NCBI GenBank assembly: GCA_026770585.1
Contig: MU646329.1
Span: 948,459-963,060, forward strand
DNA: 14,602 nucleotides
Origin: Baffinella frigidus
Lineage: Eukaryota > Cryptophyceae > Cryptomonadales > Baffinellaceae
Reading direction: 5' to 3'
Below, one piece after another: positions 1 to 8,233 of the stretch (position 1 is the first letter of the stretch; the number at the start of each line of letters is the position of its first letter). A model generated the notes under the pieces. The model did not search any database and was not told where the DNA came from. It worked only from the letters and a program-made list of their open reading frames with translations. The position numbers and the translations under genes are program-made.

Positions 1-112
1 CCTACCGTAGGCCGAGACTTTTTGGTCCTAGGATCCCTCGGCCTACGGTAGGAGGTCCTAGGCAATGCCGTATGCCTAACTACCCCATTTTCAGGCCGTT
101 AGCCTATGAAGT
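1..112. mobile_element. Fold-back element family FB6, partial copy at window edge
   Basis: Contains CCTACGGTAGGAGGTCCTAGG, then a TAACTACCCCATTTTCAG right arm and CCTATGAA, as in the 11908-12056 copy. The left part is cut by the window start or diverged. Confidence 0.5.
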
Positions 113-145
113 TGTGGCAATCACAAGCTGCGTCGCGTGTCCTGC

Positions 146-298
146 TACCACCAACCCCCACGGCTTGGGCAAATCGTCGGTTTTCGATTTGGGATTTCAA
201 GGGGGTCGAAGTCGGAATCCGACTTCAACGGCTCCAATTCCCCTTGAAATCGGAAATCGAAAATCATCGATTTGCCCAGGCCGTGAGGGTTGGTGGTA
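146..298. mobile_element. Fold-back element family FB1, copy 1
   Basis: A 153-bp inverted repeat beginning TACCACCAACC and ending GGTTGGTGGTA. The arms extend inward through GGGCAAATCGTCG and CCCTTGAAATCG-type sequence to a GAAGTCGGAATCCGACTTC centre. It has no coding capacity and resembles a MITE. Confidence 0.75.
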
Positions 299-582
299 TG
301 GTGGGCGTGGATATGGAGCGCACTTTGCAGGGTTGTGGGAGTGACAGAGATTATGGTAATTTATTGCCAAACAACCAGCGACAGCGTCGCACATGCCTCA
401 CGTATTGTGCTACTTACTGTACCCCGTGTCGGCCGCTCTTACGACCTTTTGCCGGATGGATTCTATACCCACCTCCTATCAATGTGGGAGTGACAGAGAT
501 CTTGCACTGTATTTTCCCAAAGATGCACCTCCCTGGAGCACAGGGAACTTCTACTTCTCCAAACAATGCACCTTTCTAGAGC
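299..582. other. No gene recognised; short duplication only
   Basis: GTGGGAGTGACAGAGAT occurs at about 336-352 and 486-502. The minus strand has an AATAAA at about 360-365. Small open frames here show no family resemblance. Confidence 0.4.
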
Positions 583-660
583 ACGGGGGGGGGGCGTGCT
601 ATCTCGGGTAGCATCAACGACGTGACGGGGGGCGCGCTATTTTGGGCAGCATCAAAGATG
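583..660. repeat. Imperfect ~43-bp tandem duplication
   Basis: GGGGGGCGTGCTATCTCGGG + TAGCATCAACGACG is followed by GGGGGGCGCGCTATTTTGGG + CAGCATCAAAGATG. Confidence 0.6.
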
Positions 661-736
661 GCACGTACCTGTGATGACTGCCACGAGAGGAACAAGCTCC
701 GGGAAAATTCGCGCCCGAAACTGCGCAGGGAACACC

Positions 737-805
737 ATCGAGTGTCAATTCAGGACCGCAAAGAACTCAGTATCGAGTGTCAATTCAGGACCGCAAAGAA
801 CTCAG
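737..805. repeat. Two exact 34-bp tandem units
   Basis: ATCGAGTGTCAATTCAGGAC + CGCAAAGAACTCAG occurs at 737-770 and 772-805. A third partial match (GAAACTGCGCAGAGAACATC … GAGTGTCAAT) is at 870-905. Confidence 0.75.
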
Positions 806-937
806 CGCTCCGGAGCATCATGCGCCCGGCGGTTCATCTCCCGGGTCTAGATATCCGCCACCTTTCAGAGCTTGAAACTGCGCAGAGAACATCCTCGAGT
901 GTCAATGCTTTCCCCGCAGGCAGGGCGAGGCAACGCG

Positions 938-1091
938 CCACCACCAACCCTCACGGCCTGAGCAAACCATCGATTTTCGATTTCCCGGTTTCAAGGGGAA
1001 TTGGAGCCGTTGAAGCCGGATTCCGACTGCAACCCCCTTGAAATCCCGAATCGAAATTCGACGTGTTGCTCATGCCGTGAGGGCTGGTGGC
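938..1091. mobile_element. Fold-back element family FB1, copy 2
   Basis: Same arms as copy 1 (CCACCAACCCTCACGGC and GCCGTGAGGGCTGGTGG). The outer TA is not conserved: here the ends are flanked by GC. The centre is diverged. Confidence 0.7.
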
Positions 1092-1243
1092 AAGTTCCAA
1101 CACGGCGTCCCACGCTCACAACCAATCACCATCTTCCCATCTCCTCCCCACGCTCACAACGCCTCCCGGCCTATCACCAACTGCCCCTCTCCAAAATCTC
1201 GCAAGAGCCCTCCCCCCCCCCCCCTGACCCGAGTGGGGGTGAC

Positions 1244-4200
1244 CTGGTCTAGCACCCCATCAGGACCCAACTTCTCCCCGAGAAACGCCCACGTCATAAA
1301 CCCGGCAGCCCGCCGCCGCCAGCCCCCCCCCCCCAACTCTGCTCTGCCCCCCCCCGGCTCTGCGCCCACGCCCCCCCCCTGGGGATGCACATCCCCGACT
1401 GCAGCCTCGACCACCACAGCCTCGACCGCGTCGTCCCGCCCCCCCAACACGCTCCCCGCCTGCTTGGCCACGGCGTTCTCTGACGCACCGCCCGCTGGCC
1501 GCTCCTGCCCCTCTGCGTCTCCTGCTTCGCCGCAGTCCTCTTGCAGCGAGGCCCTGCCAACGACAGGAGCGTCACGCGCGGACGCTGTCATTTTTCAAGC
1601 GAGTCTTAGTCTGACTAGCCCGAGGTTCAACAACCGCGGGATCTTTGAAGCGAGTTTCGCTCCGAGGCGGGCCTAACGAACTTCTTGAGGGGGCGGAGGC
1701 TGGGCACGAGAGCTATCGTTGCGCTCAGGATCGCGCTTAGAGAGAAGCCCTGCGAACCAACGGAGCTCAAGGCTAAAGGGCCTTTCTAGGACCTGTATCG
1801 AGAGTAATAAAGAAGAAGAACCAACGGAGCGTCACGCCCGGACTCCATCAACCCTCGCAGCGCCAAATTCGTCGTTTTGTTGACGCTTGACTAGGGGGGG
1901 GGGGTGCACCAGGGAAGCACCATACGTGCAGGAACAGTTTGATCACACCCGTGTCTGTACAACCGCATGAGGTACGCCGACCGCCTGAGTTTTATGCTGG
2001 CTCGTCATTAAAAATATTTGAAGAGGAGAACTCCAGTACAAAAGGGTGAATAGAACGCCTTGAGGACGAGCCAGAATAAAACTCAGAGAGAGCTAGAATG
2101 CCGTTCCTGCCAAGGCTGCATCGCCGACGCCACGCAGGAACCTTTGTGGGGGTATTTCGTGGTTGGCATTTGAGCCATTGGCTGGCATTTGAGCCATTTT
2201 CATACAAAAAAAATTGACTTGTGGAATATTTTTTCCTAAAAACAACTTTTGAAATACCCCCCCCAACAATCCTGGGTGGATTATCAGTGGAAATGATACT
2301 GTTCAATGCAACCTTTTCTATACCGAAATGGGCATTGCGGTAGCATCTACCGGGAACAGCAGGTTGCTCTGAGATCCTGGTCCCTGCCAGACCCCAAGAC
2401 CCGCCACCCGAGGCTGGAAGGGGGTGTATTTTAAAAGTGGGGTTGTTGGATTTGTACCAGTCACTGGTGGGCTTGGTCACGTTACCGGCGGATATCCGCT
2501 GGCAACGTGACCAAACGCAACTATGTGTGTGAAAATTACTACAAACCGCCCCAGTTGTAAAGGAACCCGGGTTTTAAATAGTCACATTTCTAGCCTCGAG
2601 TGGTTCTGCATTTCCAAAACGTATGGAGAGTTCTCCGGACATGAAACGTGTGGGGAGTTCCCCGGGCGCCCACCGGTCCATCAGACCCCAGAGAAATAAA
2701 GTGGAGGCACGCCGTCGTAAGGGCCTTTCAAGGCGAGGCAAGCCACTGAGGTAAATTTTGTAGGGTGTGTGAAGCCTCCGGCAGCCCCTGCGGGGAGCTT
2801 TTCTTGTCGAAAAGGTGGGACCCCCGAATCCTAAACCCTAAAACCCAAACAACGCGCAACAACGCCGCGAGAGGGGCGGGGTGGGAGCGTGAGGGGTCGC
2901 ATCGTGAGGGGTCGCATCGTGGGGCGTTGACTAACGCATTTTGCATCCGGAAACGAGCCCTTGCGCAAGGGCCCGTTTTCGGACGCAAAATGCCTGGGCC
3001 AAGTTTCGAAGTGTCAAGGCGCGCGGGCGACTCACAAGGGCGCCGTGCCCCGCGAGTCCTGCGACCCTTGCGCCGAGTGCTGCTCCTCCATCCGAATCGA
3101 GATTTCGTTGCCGGTGTGCGGAGGCTGGGGAGGCCGCGCCTTCCGGGAGAGGTAGTACTGCACACGGGGTACGAGACTTCACCGCTGATTTCTGTTGAGA
3201 CTTCAGTGCCGATTCCCCACTCGAGAATGCTGTAGGGGCCTATTCAAAACCGAACATGTAAAGTCTTTACTACACAAATGCTCAAATTTGTACCAGGATA
3301 AGATAAAAGTAACCTCGCGCCTGGAATATTTTTTACCAGGCACGAGGTTACTTTACCTTATCCTGGTACACATTTTTACAACTTTTTTTTTCACATGCAA
3401 ATAGGCCCCTCTAGCGTTCCGAATCGAGATTTCGTTGCCTGTGTGCGGAGGCTGGGGAGGCCACGCCTTCCGGGAGAGGTAGTACTGCACACAGGGTGAG
3501 AGACTTCACCGCCGATTCCCCACCAGTCCTCCGCCCCGGAGGACTGGTGGTTCGTTTTCTTTGTTACTCTCGAGCCTTAAGTTGAGTGATCCATGGTCCA
3601 AACGTCTATGCGCCTTATGACGGACCCTCGATCACTCAACTTAAGGCTCGTGTAACAATCAGGTTGGGGTAATACTAGACCCAACCTTATATATTCTGAA
3701 GCCGTATGAAGGCAATGCGATACGTGTTGTGCAATGCAATACGTGTTGGCCTAACAATGACCGATGTCCACTCGCTCGTGCTCCCTGCCGGGAGCATCCA
3801 TGGTCCAAAAGTCTATGCGCCTTATGACGGACCCTCGATCAAGCCAGTCGAGAACGCTAGAGGGGCCTATTTAAAACCGAACACATAACGTCTTGACTGC
3901 AAAAATGCTCAAATTTGTACAAGGGTAAGGTAAAAGTAACCTCGCGCCTGGATTTTTTTTACCAGGCACGAGGTTACTTTTACCTTACCCTGGTACAAAT
4001 ATTTACAACTTTGTTTTTACATACAAATAGGCCCTTCTATCGTTCTCGTGTGGTCTGTTGATACCTCAGCGCCAGCATTTTAATTGTTGAACACAATTCA
4101 GTGTTAGTGCCTGTTATATATCAATAGGATATACACAAACGGGTGAAACAGTCTATTGTCTACAGTAGGTAGAACGTTTCAAAGTCGTAGGAGCCCCCCT

Positions 4201-7200
4201 ACCTACCGTAGGCAATCCGTAGGCTCGAAGCACCTCGCAGACGTTAGCTTTTTGCATGAGATGACCTGGATGAAGACGAAGAAGATGATAAGCACGCCAA
4301 CCTTGGTCGGATAGCCAGGGGGCAAACCGACGTTTTGAGACGCTTTGAGGAATGATGTTAACGATTAAATTACGCATACTCGTCCCCGTCACGTCCCCGT
4401 CAACTGAAGGACGCATCTACACGAAACGTCTTTAAAAAAGACGCAGAAACAATCGAGAAGAGTCGATAAAAAGGTCAGCCGTCTATCTAAAACGAGATCC
4501 GCCCCCCGGTGAAATGAGATACGTCGCGGTTGAAATGGATAGGGGTGCATTTCACCCACGTGATAAGATTCGTGATCTTTACCACACGGTGCGACCTTTT
4601 ATTATTGGTCCGACCCCCTTCCGCGTGACCTGGAGATCAAACCTTAAGATAAGTACGTGGGAATTGGAGCCATTCTGAAGATCCCATCGGGATCTTCAGC
4701 GCCTTGAAGCCCAGAATCTCAAACGATTTATTTGCCCCCTCGCTATCCGACCATGGATTCACTTAAGTTGATTTCCTCGCGGCAAGTTGACTTATGAAGA
4801 AAGGTCCGTGTGGGAGTGGAAATCCGCTATCGAGGCAACTAGGGGTTCATTTTAAAAGCCAGAGCCAGAAATCCGGTCGTGGCTTTTCATTTTAAAAGTC
4901 AATGTCCCTTAGGATTCAGGTGAAAGTTTTTAAAACCCTTTAAAATTGAGTCACGTCCTCAGCAGCGGACCTGGATGAAGACGAAGAAGATGATGAGCAC
5001 GCCAAATGCGCGCTTCAGATCCCCCGCGAGGCTCCCTACGGTAGGCAACCCGTAGGGGCATAGGGGGTTTCCTACGGATAAGGTAACGGAAAAGTGGCCC
5101 GAGTTGGGCCGAAAATCCCTTCGTAGTCCGCTGTGTGGGACCACCGTGTGGGTGTGGGAGTGGAACCTGAATAAAGACGAAGCAGATGATGAGCACGCCG
5201 AACCCACGTTTCAGGTCCCCCGCGAGACTCTCGTACCCCGCCTCCATCGTCATCCCCAGGATGTACGTGCCCAACTGCGTCAAATTACAAAAATGAGAAC
5301 TCGGTTAGAAAATAATTGACCCGCCAGGGTTCAGAAGCTATCCACACGAGGCTAACCAGGCGAACAGAATAAACCCCGGGGGCTGTACAAGTAGGGCCTA
5401 TCCATAAGTGATTTATAACCGACCGACCGCTCAGCGGTCGGTGACGTAATAATTTCCCTACAAAACTTTTAAAGTCCCTTTTATTCTGTTCGCATGGGTA
5501 GCCTCGTGTGGATCTGTGTCATCCGCCTGGGATCAAAAGCGAGCTGTGTCATGCTCCAGGGTTCAGAAGCGCGCCACGTGTGCGGGGTGTGGGGTGCGTG
5601 CTCCTGGTGCGGCCACAGGGTTCCGCTGCACGCCGCACCCTCCCACGTGAGACTCTCGTACCCCGCCTCCATCGTCATCCCAAGGACGTACGTGCCCAAC
5701 TGTACATAGACCTGACATTATCCATGGTCTGAGGAGAGGAATCTGCTGTCCTCTCAGATTCATGGTCCACGCTTCAGGGATCCATGCCTCAGATTCGTGC
5801 TATCGTTATCCCGAGGATGTACGTGCCCAACGGCGTCACGCTCTAGAGTTCAGGGTCGAGCAGTGTCATGCGCCAAGGTTCAGGACCGAGCTGCGTCACG
5901 CTCCAGGGTGCATGATCGAGCTGTGTCATGCTCCAGGGTCGAGGAGCGAGCTGCATCATGATCAAGGGTTCAGAAGCGAGCTGCGTCATACTCCAGGGTT
6001 GAGGAGCGCGCCATTGTGCGGGGTGCAGAGTGCGGGGGGCGGGGGGCGGCCACAGGGTTCCGCTGCACGCCGAACCCTCCCATCGTCTTCTTCCTCCGCA
6101 TCTTCAGGGAGCGACCCCCACAATTAGGCAAGGCGGTGTTTACATTCAACGTAGGCCGGACCGTACTTTAGGCTAACAGAAGGCCCGGGTCGGCCGACGA
6201 ATCCAAGCTAATAAATCACGAAATCGCCACGGCGTGCTCAGCGGGAACGCTTGCGTCCGACCCAGCACCCTGCACCACCAGTCCCCACTGCACAGGTACG
6301 GGTGCAGGCTTTAGAAAATCCCCACGCTCGCGGCGTGAGCGTTGGGTTGGAGCCATGTATGCTATCTTAGGCCTTGGTTTGATGCCTAAATAGCGTGTCC
6401 TTGTGTATGTTAATCTTATCTTGATAACATTAAGATAAGCAAGGAAGGCTAAGATATCAAAGAGTATCAAATCTCTAAAGCCCGAACCGGCTCCCGCGTA
6501 GCACGGGAAGCCCCAAGAAAAAGACAGCAACGCGAGGGGTCCGTAAATTTTATCTCAGAAAACGAGTTCTAAAACTCGTTTTCTGAGATTAAATTGCGAC
6601 CGGTGTCCTCCAGTGATGGCTGGTATCCCTGGAAGTGACCAGTAGGCGCATACGGCCTACCGTAGGGCCCTAGGACCTGCCTAGGACCTCTTTGCGGTCA
6701 ATTTTGACACCATGGGCACTTGAGGGAAAGAGGAAGGAGACGCACCGGAATGAAGAGGGCGTTGCCGGGCAGGGTGAGGAGCCAGAGAGGGTAGTAGATG
6801 TGCCTGCCGCGCCGCAATCAATATCCTACTTCAGAACCACGCCAGAGGGCTCGAAACAAATCCACTTTTGACATCTTTCGCTCGGGGAAATCCCCTGAAT
6901 ACTTAGGTCAACGACTCCAGATCTGGCGTGAATAAGGCGTCGGTTTCCCTCCAGCCCTATGGCGTGGAACGTTGTCACGCACAAGCGTCTATCTTCTCAA
7001 CATGTACACGTGTGGACACCCTAATTTTGGCGTCATCCTAATTTCTGCATTTCCGTAGGGTGCTACGGCGTTGCAACGTAATTTCGGTAATCCGTAGGGT
7101 GCTCCGGTTTGCCACGAAAATCTGGTGTCCGCCCATCCGCACAGCGGCCTACACAGGGATTTCGTGAATAACCAATACGTGAATGATCCATGGAATCTAT

Positions 7201-8233
7201 GGTGGGCCATCCGTAGGGACACAGGGTTGTTCTTACAGATGTCCTGACCGATTCTTGGTGGCTCAGCCACCTAGAACCTCTGCGTATCCTGCTGTGTGGA
7301 TGGGCATGCTGCACTCGACGGGAATCCGTCAGGTTCTGAAAAGCTCGGGGGAGGGGGGGGACGTGAGCCGACTCATAAGGTGATATTCTCCACCCAGCCT
7401 GTGTGGCAGAGCGCCTGCAGCAGGGATATGCGCAGGGTAGGGTTTCCAGGGTCGCAAATCTGTTACAAGTGCAAAAAACTTGAGTGAGTTGAGCGATCAA
7501 AAAAAACTTGATGTGGTTCGACACTCACTCGCGATCGTAGAGGACGAGGGGTAAGGAGGTGAACGAATCCATGACAGTCACCATGCACAGGTTCCCTGTG
7601 AGTCCCCCGAGGTTCCGCTCCCCACTTTCCTCCCCCTGTCGCCCCGCACCACCTCCACCTTCAGATTCATGCTCTTCGGGACATCGCATTGCGTTCCTTT
7701 ACTTCTCGGATCAAGAGCGCACATTCCTCTCCCGGCTCCGCCCCCTGATCACATTGCCCCGCCCCCGTACCACCAGCCACCGCTTCCGCCGGCAGCCCCA
7801 CGCCCAGGACCTTCTTGGTGGAAAGCGCAAGCCAGGCGGTGGAGGAGTGTTGGCGGGGTGGGGGAAGGGAGCAGACCATCGCACCGAAGAAGTCGGCCAG
7901 CTTGACAAGCGAGACGAACACGATTCCGCCACCGAAGCCCGTGTAGCTTTTGACGACATTGCTCGCGAACCTGCAGCACACAAGCTCGTCTCAGCACACC
8001 AGCTCACAGCTAGCCCTCCTCAATCCTGTCTGCCACCCTGGTGTTTCACCAGCCCCCAGAGGAGGAAACAATTACATTTTGGGGTTCCCTTGCATTGCTG
8101 GGCGTCCTGTCTTATTCTTGGGCCCTCCTGTGCGGGGGCTGGTGGCGCAGGGTGATGGATCTGACCCCAGGGATGCGACCACGAGGGCCGACTGCAGCGA
8201 GAAGGCTGTGCGCACCAACTCCGGGTCAGCCAT
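1244..8233 (-). CDS. TauE/SafE-like membrane transporter, split gene, 3' part not found
   Basis: Proposed exons (minus strand): 8233-8166, 7970-7885, 7595-7529, 6803-6746, 5274-5167, 3124-3036, 1553-1244. All six introns start GT and end AG, and phases match at every junction, giving 262 codons without a stop. Residues 1-129 read like the first half of the TauE/SafE (anion/sulfite exporter) family: MADPELVRTAF start, a TM segment, KSYTGFGGGIVFVS (the family's glycine-rich motif), SLPLVLYDREH, LTLPGNALFIPLGTYILG, then LKRGFGVLII near the end of the fifth hydrophobic segment. Exon 3 has a consensus GTGAGT donor. Exons 6 and 7 are hydrophilic, with an acidic stretch, and would form a cytosolic linker; they have no family match and are less certain than exons 1-5. 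The second half (second GGxGG repeat) is absent from the window, so the gene is either cut off at the left edge or broken. The family exports sulfite or organosulfonates in bacteria; the substrate here is unknown. Confidence 0.6.
1680..1984. other. No gene recognised upstream of proposed exon 7
   Basis: Contains a partial duplicate (GGAGCGTCACGCCCGGAC near 1828) of sequence next to proposed exon 7 at about 1566, and a G run at 1895-1904. Otherwise featureless; would be intronic on the minus strand. Confidence 0.35.
1985..2085. repeat. Inverted repeat with 22-bp arms
   Basis: CTGAGTTTTATGCTGGCTCGTC at the left pairs with GACGAGCCAGAATAAAACTC at 2064-2083 and onward, with one mismatch. Possibly another fold-back element, in one copy only. 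Confidence 0.55.
2086..2472. other. AT-richer stretch without recognised gene
   Basis: Holds a direct repeat, TTGGCATTTGAGCCATT-type, at 2164-2199. A 162-codon minus-strand frame covers this stretch but has no recognisable motif and mixed codon bias, so it is not called. Confidence 0.35.
2473..2514. repeat. 42-bp near-perfect palindrome
   Basis: TTGGTCACGTTACCGGCGGA is followed by its near complement, with a few mismatches and no loop. Function unknown. Confidence 0.6.
2936..2993. repeat. 58-bp palindrome centred on TTGCGCAA
   Basis: GCATTTTGCATCCGGAAACG and the complement GTTTTCGGACGCAAAATGC meet at CCCTTGCGCAAGGG without a loop. It follows a short 15-bp tandem repeat (2889-2920). Confidence 0.65.
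3094..3521. repeat. Direct repeat of ~100-125 bp flanking an FB3 element
   Basis: Segment 3094-3219 (CGAATCGAGATTTCGTTGCC … GATTCCCCAC) recurs at 3420-3521 with a few changes. The FB3 hairpin at 3233-3413 lies between the copies. The repeated part includes the acceptor side of proposed exon 6. Confidence 0.7.
3233..3413. mobile_element. Fold-back element family FB3, copy 1
   Basis: A 181-bp hairpin. Outer ends are TAGGGGCCTATT and AATAGGCCCCTCTA; strong inner arms (AAGTAACCTCGCGCCTGG and CCAGGCACGAGGTTACTT) surround a TATTTTTTA loop. It separates two direct copies of a host segment that carries the exon 6 acceptor side. Confidence 0.75.
3520..3550. repeat. Perfect 14-bp-arm hairpin
   Basis: CCACCAGTCCTCCG, loop CCC, then CGGAGGACTGGTGG. 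It abuts the end of the 3420-3521 direct repeat. Confidence 0.6.
3563..3655. repeat. Inverted repeat enclosing a repeated 44-bp core
   Basis: Arms CGAGCCTTAAGTTGAGTGAT and ATCACTCAACTTAAGGCTCG. The loop (CCATGGTCCAAACGTCTATG…) recurs at 3798-3842 without these arms. Confidence 0.6.
3858..4039. mobile_element. Fold-back element family FB3, copy 2
   Basis: Same family as 3233-3413: TAGAGGGGCCTATTT at the left, AATAGGCCCTTCTA at the right, with the GTAACCTCGCGCCTGG hairpin inside. The inverted repeat seems to extend outward through CGAGAACG on both sides. Confidence 0.75.
4040..4660. other. No intact gene; exon fragment and short palindromes
   Basis: Apart from exon fragment A (4265-4312) and CCTACCGTAGG-type palindromes near 4200, nothing is recognised. 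Would be intronic on the minus strand. Confidence 0.35.
4265..4312 (-). pseudogene. 3' fragment of duplicated TauE-like exon 5 (copy A)
   Basis: On the minus strand this reads GVLIIFFVFIQ and ends CAG|GTCATC, the same donor-side boundary as exon 5. The upstream half of the exon is missing and is replaced by unrelated sequence. Confidence 0.5.
4675..4699. repeat. Perfect 11-bp-arm hairpin
   Basis: CTGAAGATCCC, loop ATC, GGGATCTTCAG. Isolated, with no recognised partner. Confidence 0.5.
4968..5034 (-). pseudogene. 3' fragment of duplicated TauE-like exon 5 (copy B)
   Basis: Minus strand reads SLAGDLKRAFGVLIIFFVFIQ-like sequence ending CAG|GTCCGC. It differs from the complete exon by several substitutions (KRAFG for KRGFG, IIFF for IICF). 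A truncated fold-back element (5034-5138) lies between this fragment and the complete exon. Confidence 0.55.
5034..5138. mobile_element. Fold-back element family FB4, truncated copy
   Basis: The reverse complement matches the first ~105 bases of the 13092-13252 element (CCACACAGCGGACTACGAAG through CCGTAGG). The other arm is missing. It separates exon 5 from its duplicated fragment at 4968-5034. Confidence 0.65.
5167..5274 (-). CDS. TauE-like gene, exon 5 (complete copy)
   Basis: This 36-codon exon starts after GACGCAG and ends at CAG|GT. It reads LGTYILGMTMEAGYESL then GDLKRGFGVLIICFVFIQ, which corresponds to the end of the first TauE/SafE half. It is the only complete copy. Fragments of the same exon lie nearby at 4265-4312, 4968-5034, 5640-5702 and 5790-5833, so transcripts could in principle use alternative boundaries. 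Confidence 0.6.
5340..5513. mobile_element. Fold-back element family FB7, single copy
   Basis: Outer arms ATCCACACGAGGCTA and TAGCCTCGTGTGGAT, continuing through GCGAACAGAATAAA and its complement. The centre has an exact ACCGACCGCT-C-AGCGGTCGGT hairpin (5422-5442). The element interrupts a unit of the local 30-bp repeat. Confidence 0.65.
5640..5702 (-). pseudogene. 5' fragment of duplicated TauE-like exon 5 (copy D)
   Basis: Minus strand has an acceptor-like TACAG followed by LGTYVLGMTMEAGYESL, then diverges into TWEGAA and unrelated sequence. It keeps the acceptor side of the exon and lacks the donor side, the reverse of copies A and B. Confidence 0.5.
5790..5833 (-). pseudogene. Decayed 5' fragment of TauE-like exon 5 (copy E)
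   Basis: Minus strand matches the first part of exon 5 (TTGGGCACGTACATCCTCGG and the following ATAACGAT) with more differences than copy D. It precedes a 30-bp tandem array. Confidence 0.4.
5848..5997. repeat. Tandem array of five 30-bp units
   Basis: Five consecutive 30-bp units of the form GTTCAGAAGCGAGCTGCGTC + ATACTCCAGG with roughly 80% identity. Related units occur at 5530-5570 and 5328-5340. The array lies in intron 4 of the TauE-like gene. Confidence 0.75.
6130..6540. other. Intronic stretch without recognised gene
   Basis: Contains a short CTTATCTTGAT…TTAAGATAAG inverted motif near 6415-6440. Falls in proposed intron 4 of the TauE-like gene. Confidence 0.35.
6546..6595. mobile_element. 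Fold-back element family FB5, solo palindrome
   Basis: A near-perfect 50-bp palindrome built from ATCTCAGAAAACGAGTT and its complement around CTAA. It equals the terminal module of the larger element at 13581-13730. It lies in intron 4 of the TauE-like gene. Confidence 0.6.
6804..7528. other. Intron 3 of TauE-like gene
   Basis: Joins exons 3 and 4 in phase 2 (GTGAGT donor, CGGCAG acceptor). It holds a 41-bp-spaced duplicate of TCCGTAGGGTGCTACGG (7051 and 7092) and a weak inverted repeat spanning about 7010-7145. No separate gene recognised. Confidence 0.45.
8166..8233 (-). CDS. TauE-like gene, proposed exon 1 with start codon
   Basis: The ATG at 8233-8231 opens MADPELVRTAF followed by a hydrophobic segment (SALVVASL). 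The exon ends in phase 2 at a GT donor (GTCAGA) and joins exon 2 at a CTGCAG acceptor to restore Gly-Phe-Ala-Ser. The same frame stays open a short way upstream (…CLLAWG before the Met) to a TAA, so this Met is the only in-frame start close to the conserved segment. Confidence 0.5.

Larger units (their letters stand above)
5568..6090. repeat. Dispersed duplication around the 30-bp array
   Basis: GCCACAGGGTTCCGCTGCAC, followed by GCCG(C/A)ACCCTCCCA, occurs at about 5613-5645 and 6050-6081. Both are preceded by GTGCGGGGTG-rich sequence. This indicates a larger duplicated block that includes the array. Confidence 0.6.

Noticed and set aside
737-805. CRISPR-like repeat array
   Set aside because: Only two adjacent identical units with a 1-bp gap; no spacers, and the context is eukaryotic.
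622-1041. 139-codon plus-strand frame
   Set aside because: Runs through a 34-bp tandem repeat and into a fold-back element; no motif recognised.
1038-1676. 212-codon Pro/Ser/Ala-rich plus-strand frame
   Set aside because: It is driven by C runs; the minus strand of the same region has more natural codon use and fits splice phases.
5762-6127. Plus-strand frame encoding a repeated decapeptide (SELRHAPG type)
   Set aside because: The repetition follows from a 30-bp tandem repeat divisible by three; the array lies in an intron of the opposite strand and has no start context or family.
7380-7435. Extra exon of the TauE-like gene between exons 3 and 4
   Set aside because: Candidate acceptors exist, but exons 3 and 4 already join in phase and give the expected family sequence (DREHIYYP) without it.
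7559-8155. 198-codon plus-strand frame
   Set aside because: It is antisense to proposed exons 2 and 3 of the TauE-like gene, which carry the recognisable membrane-protein signal.
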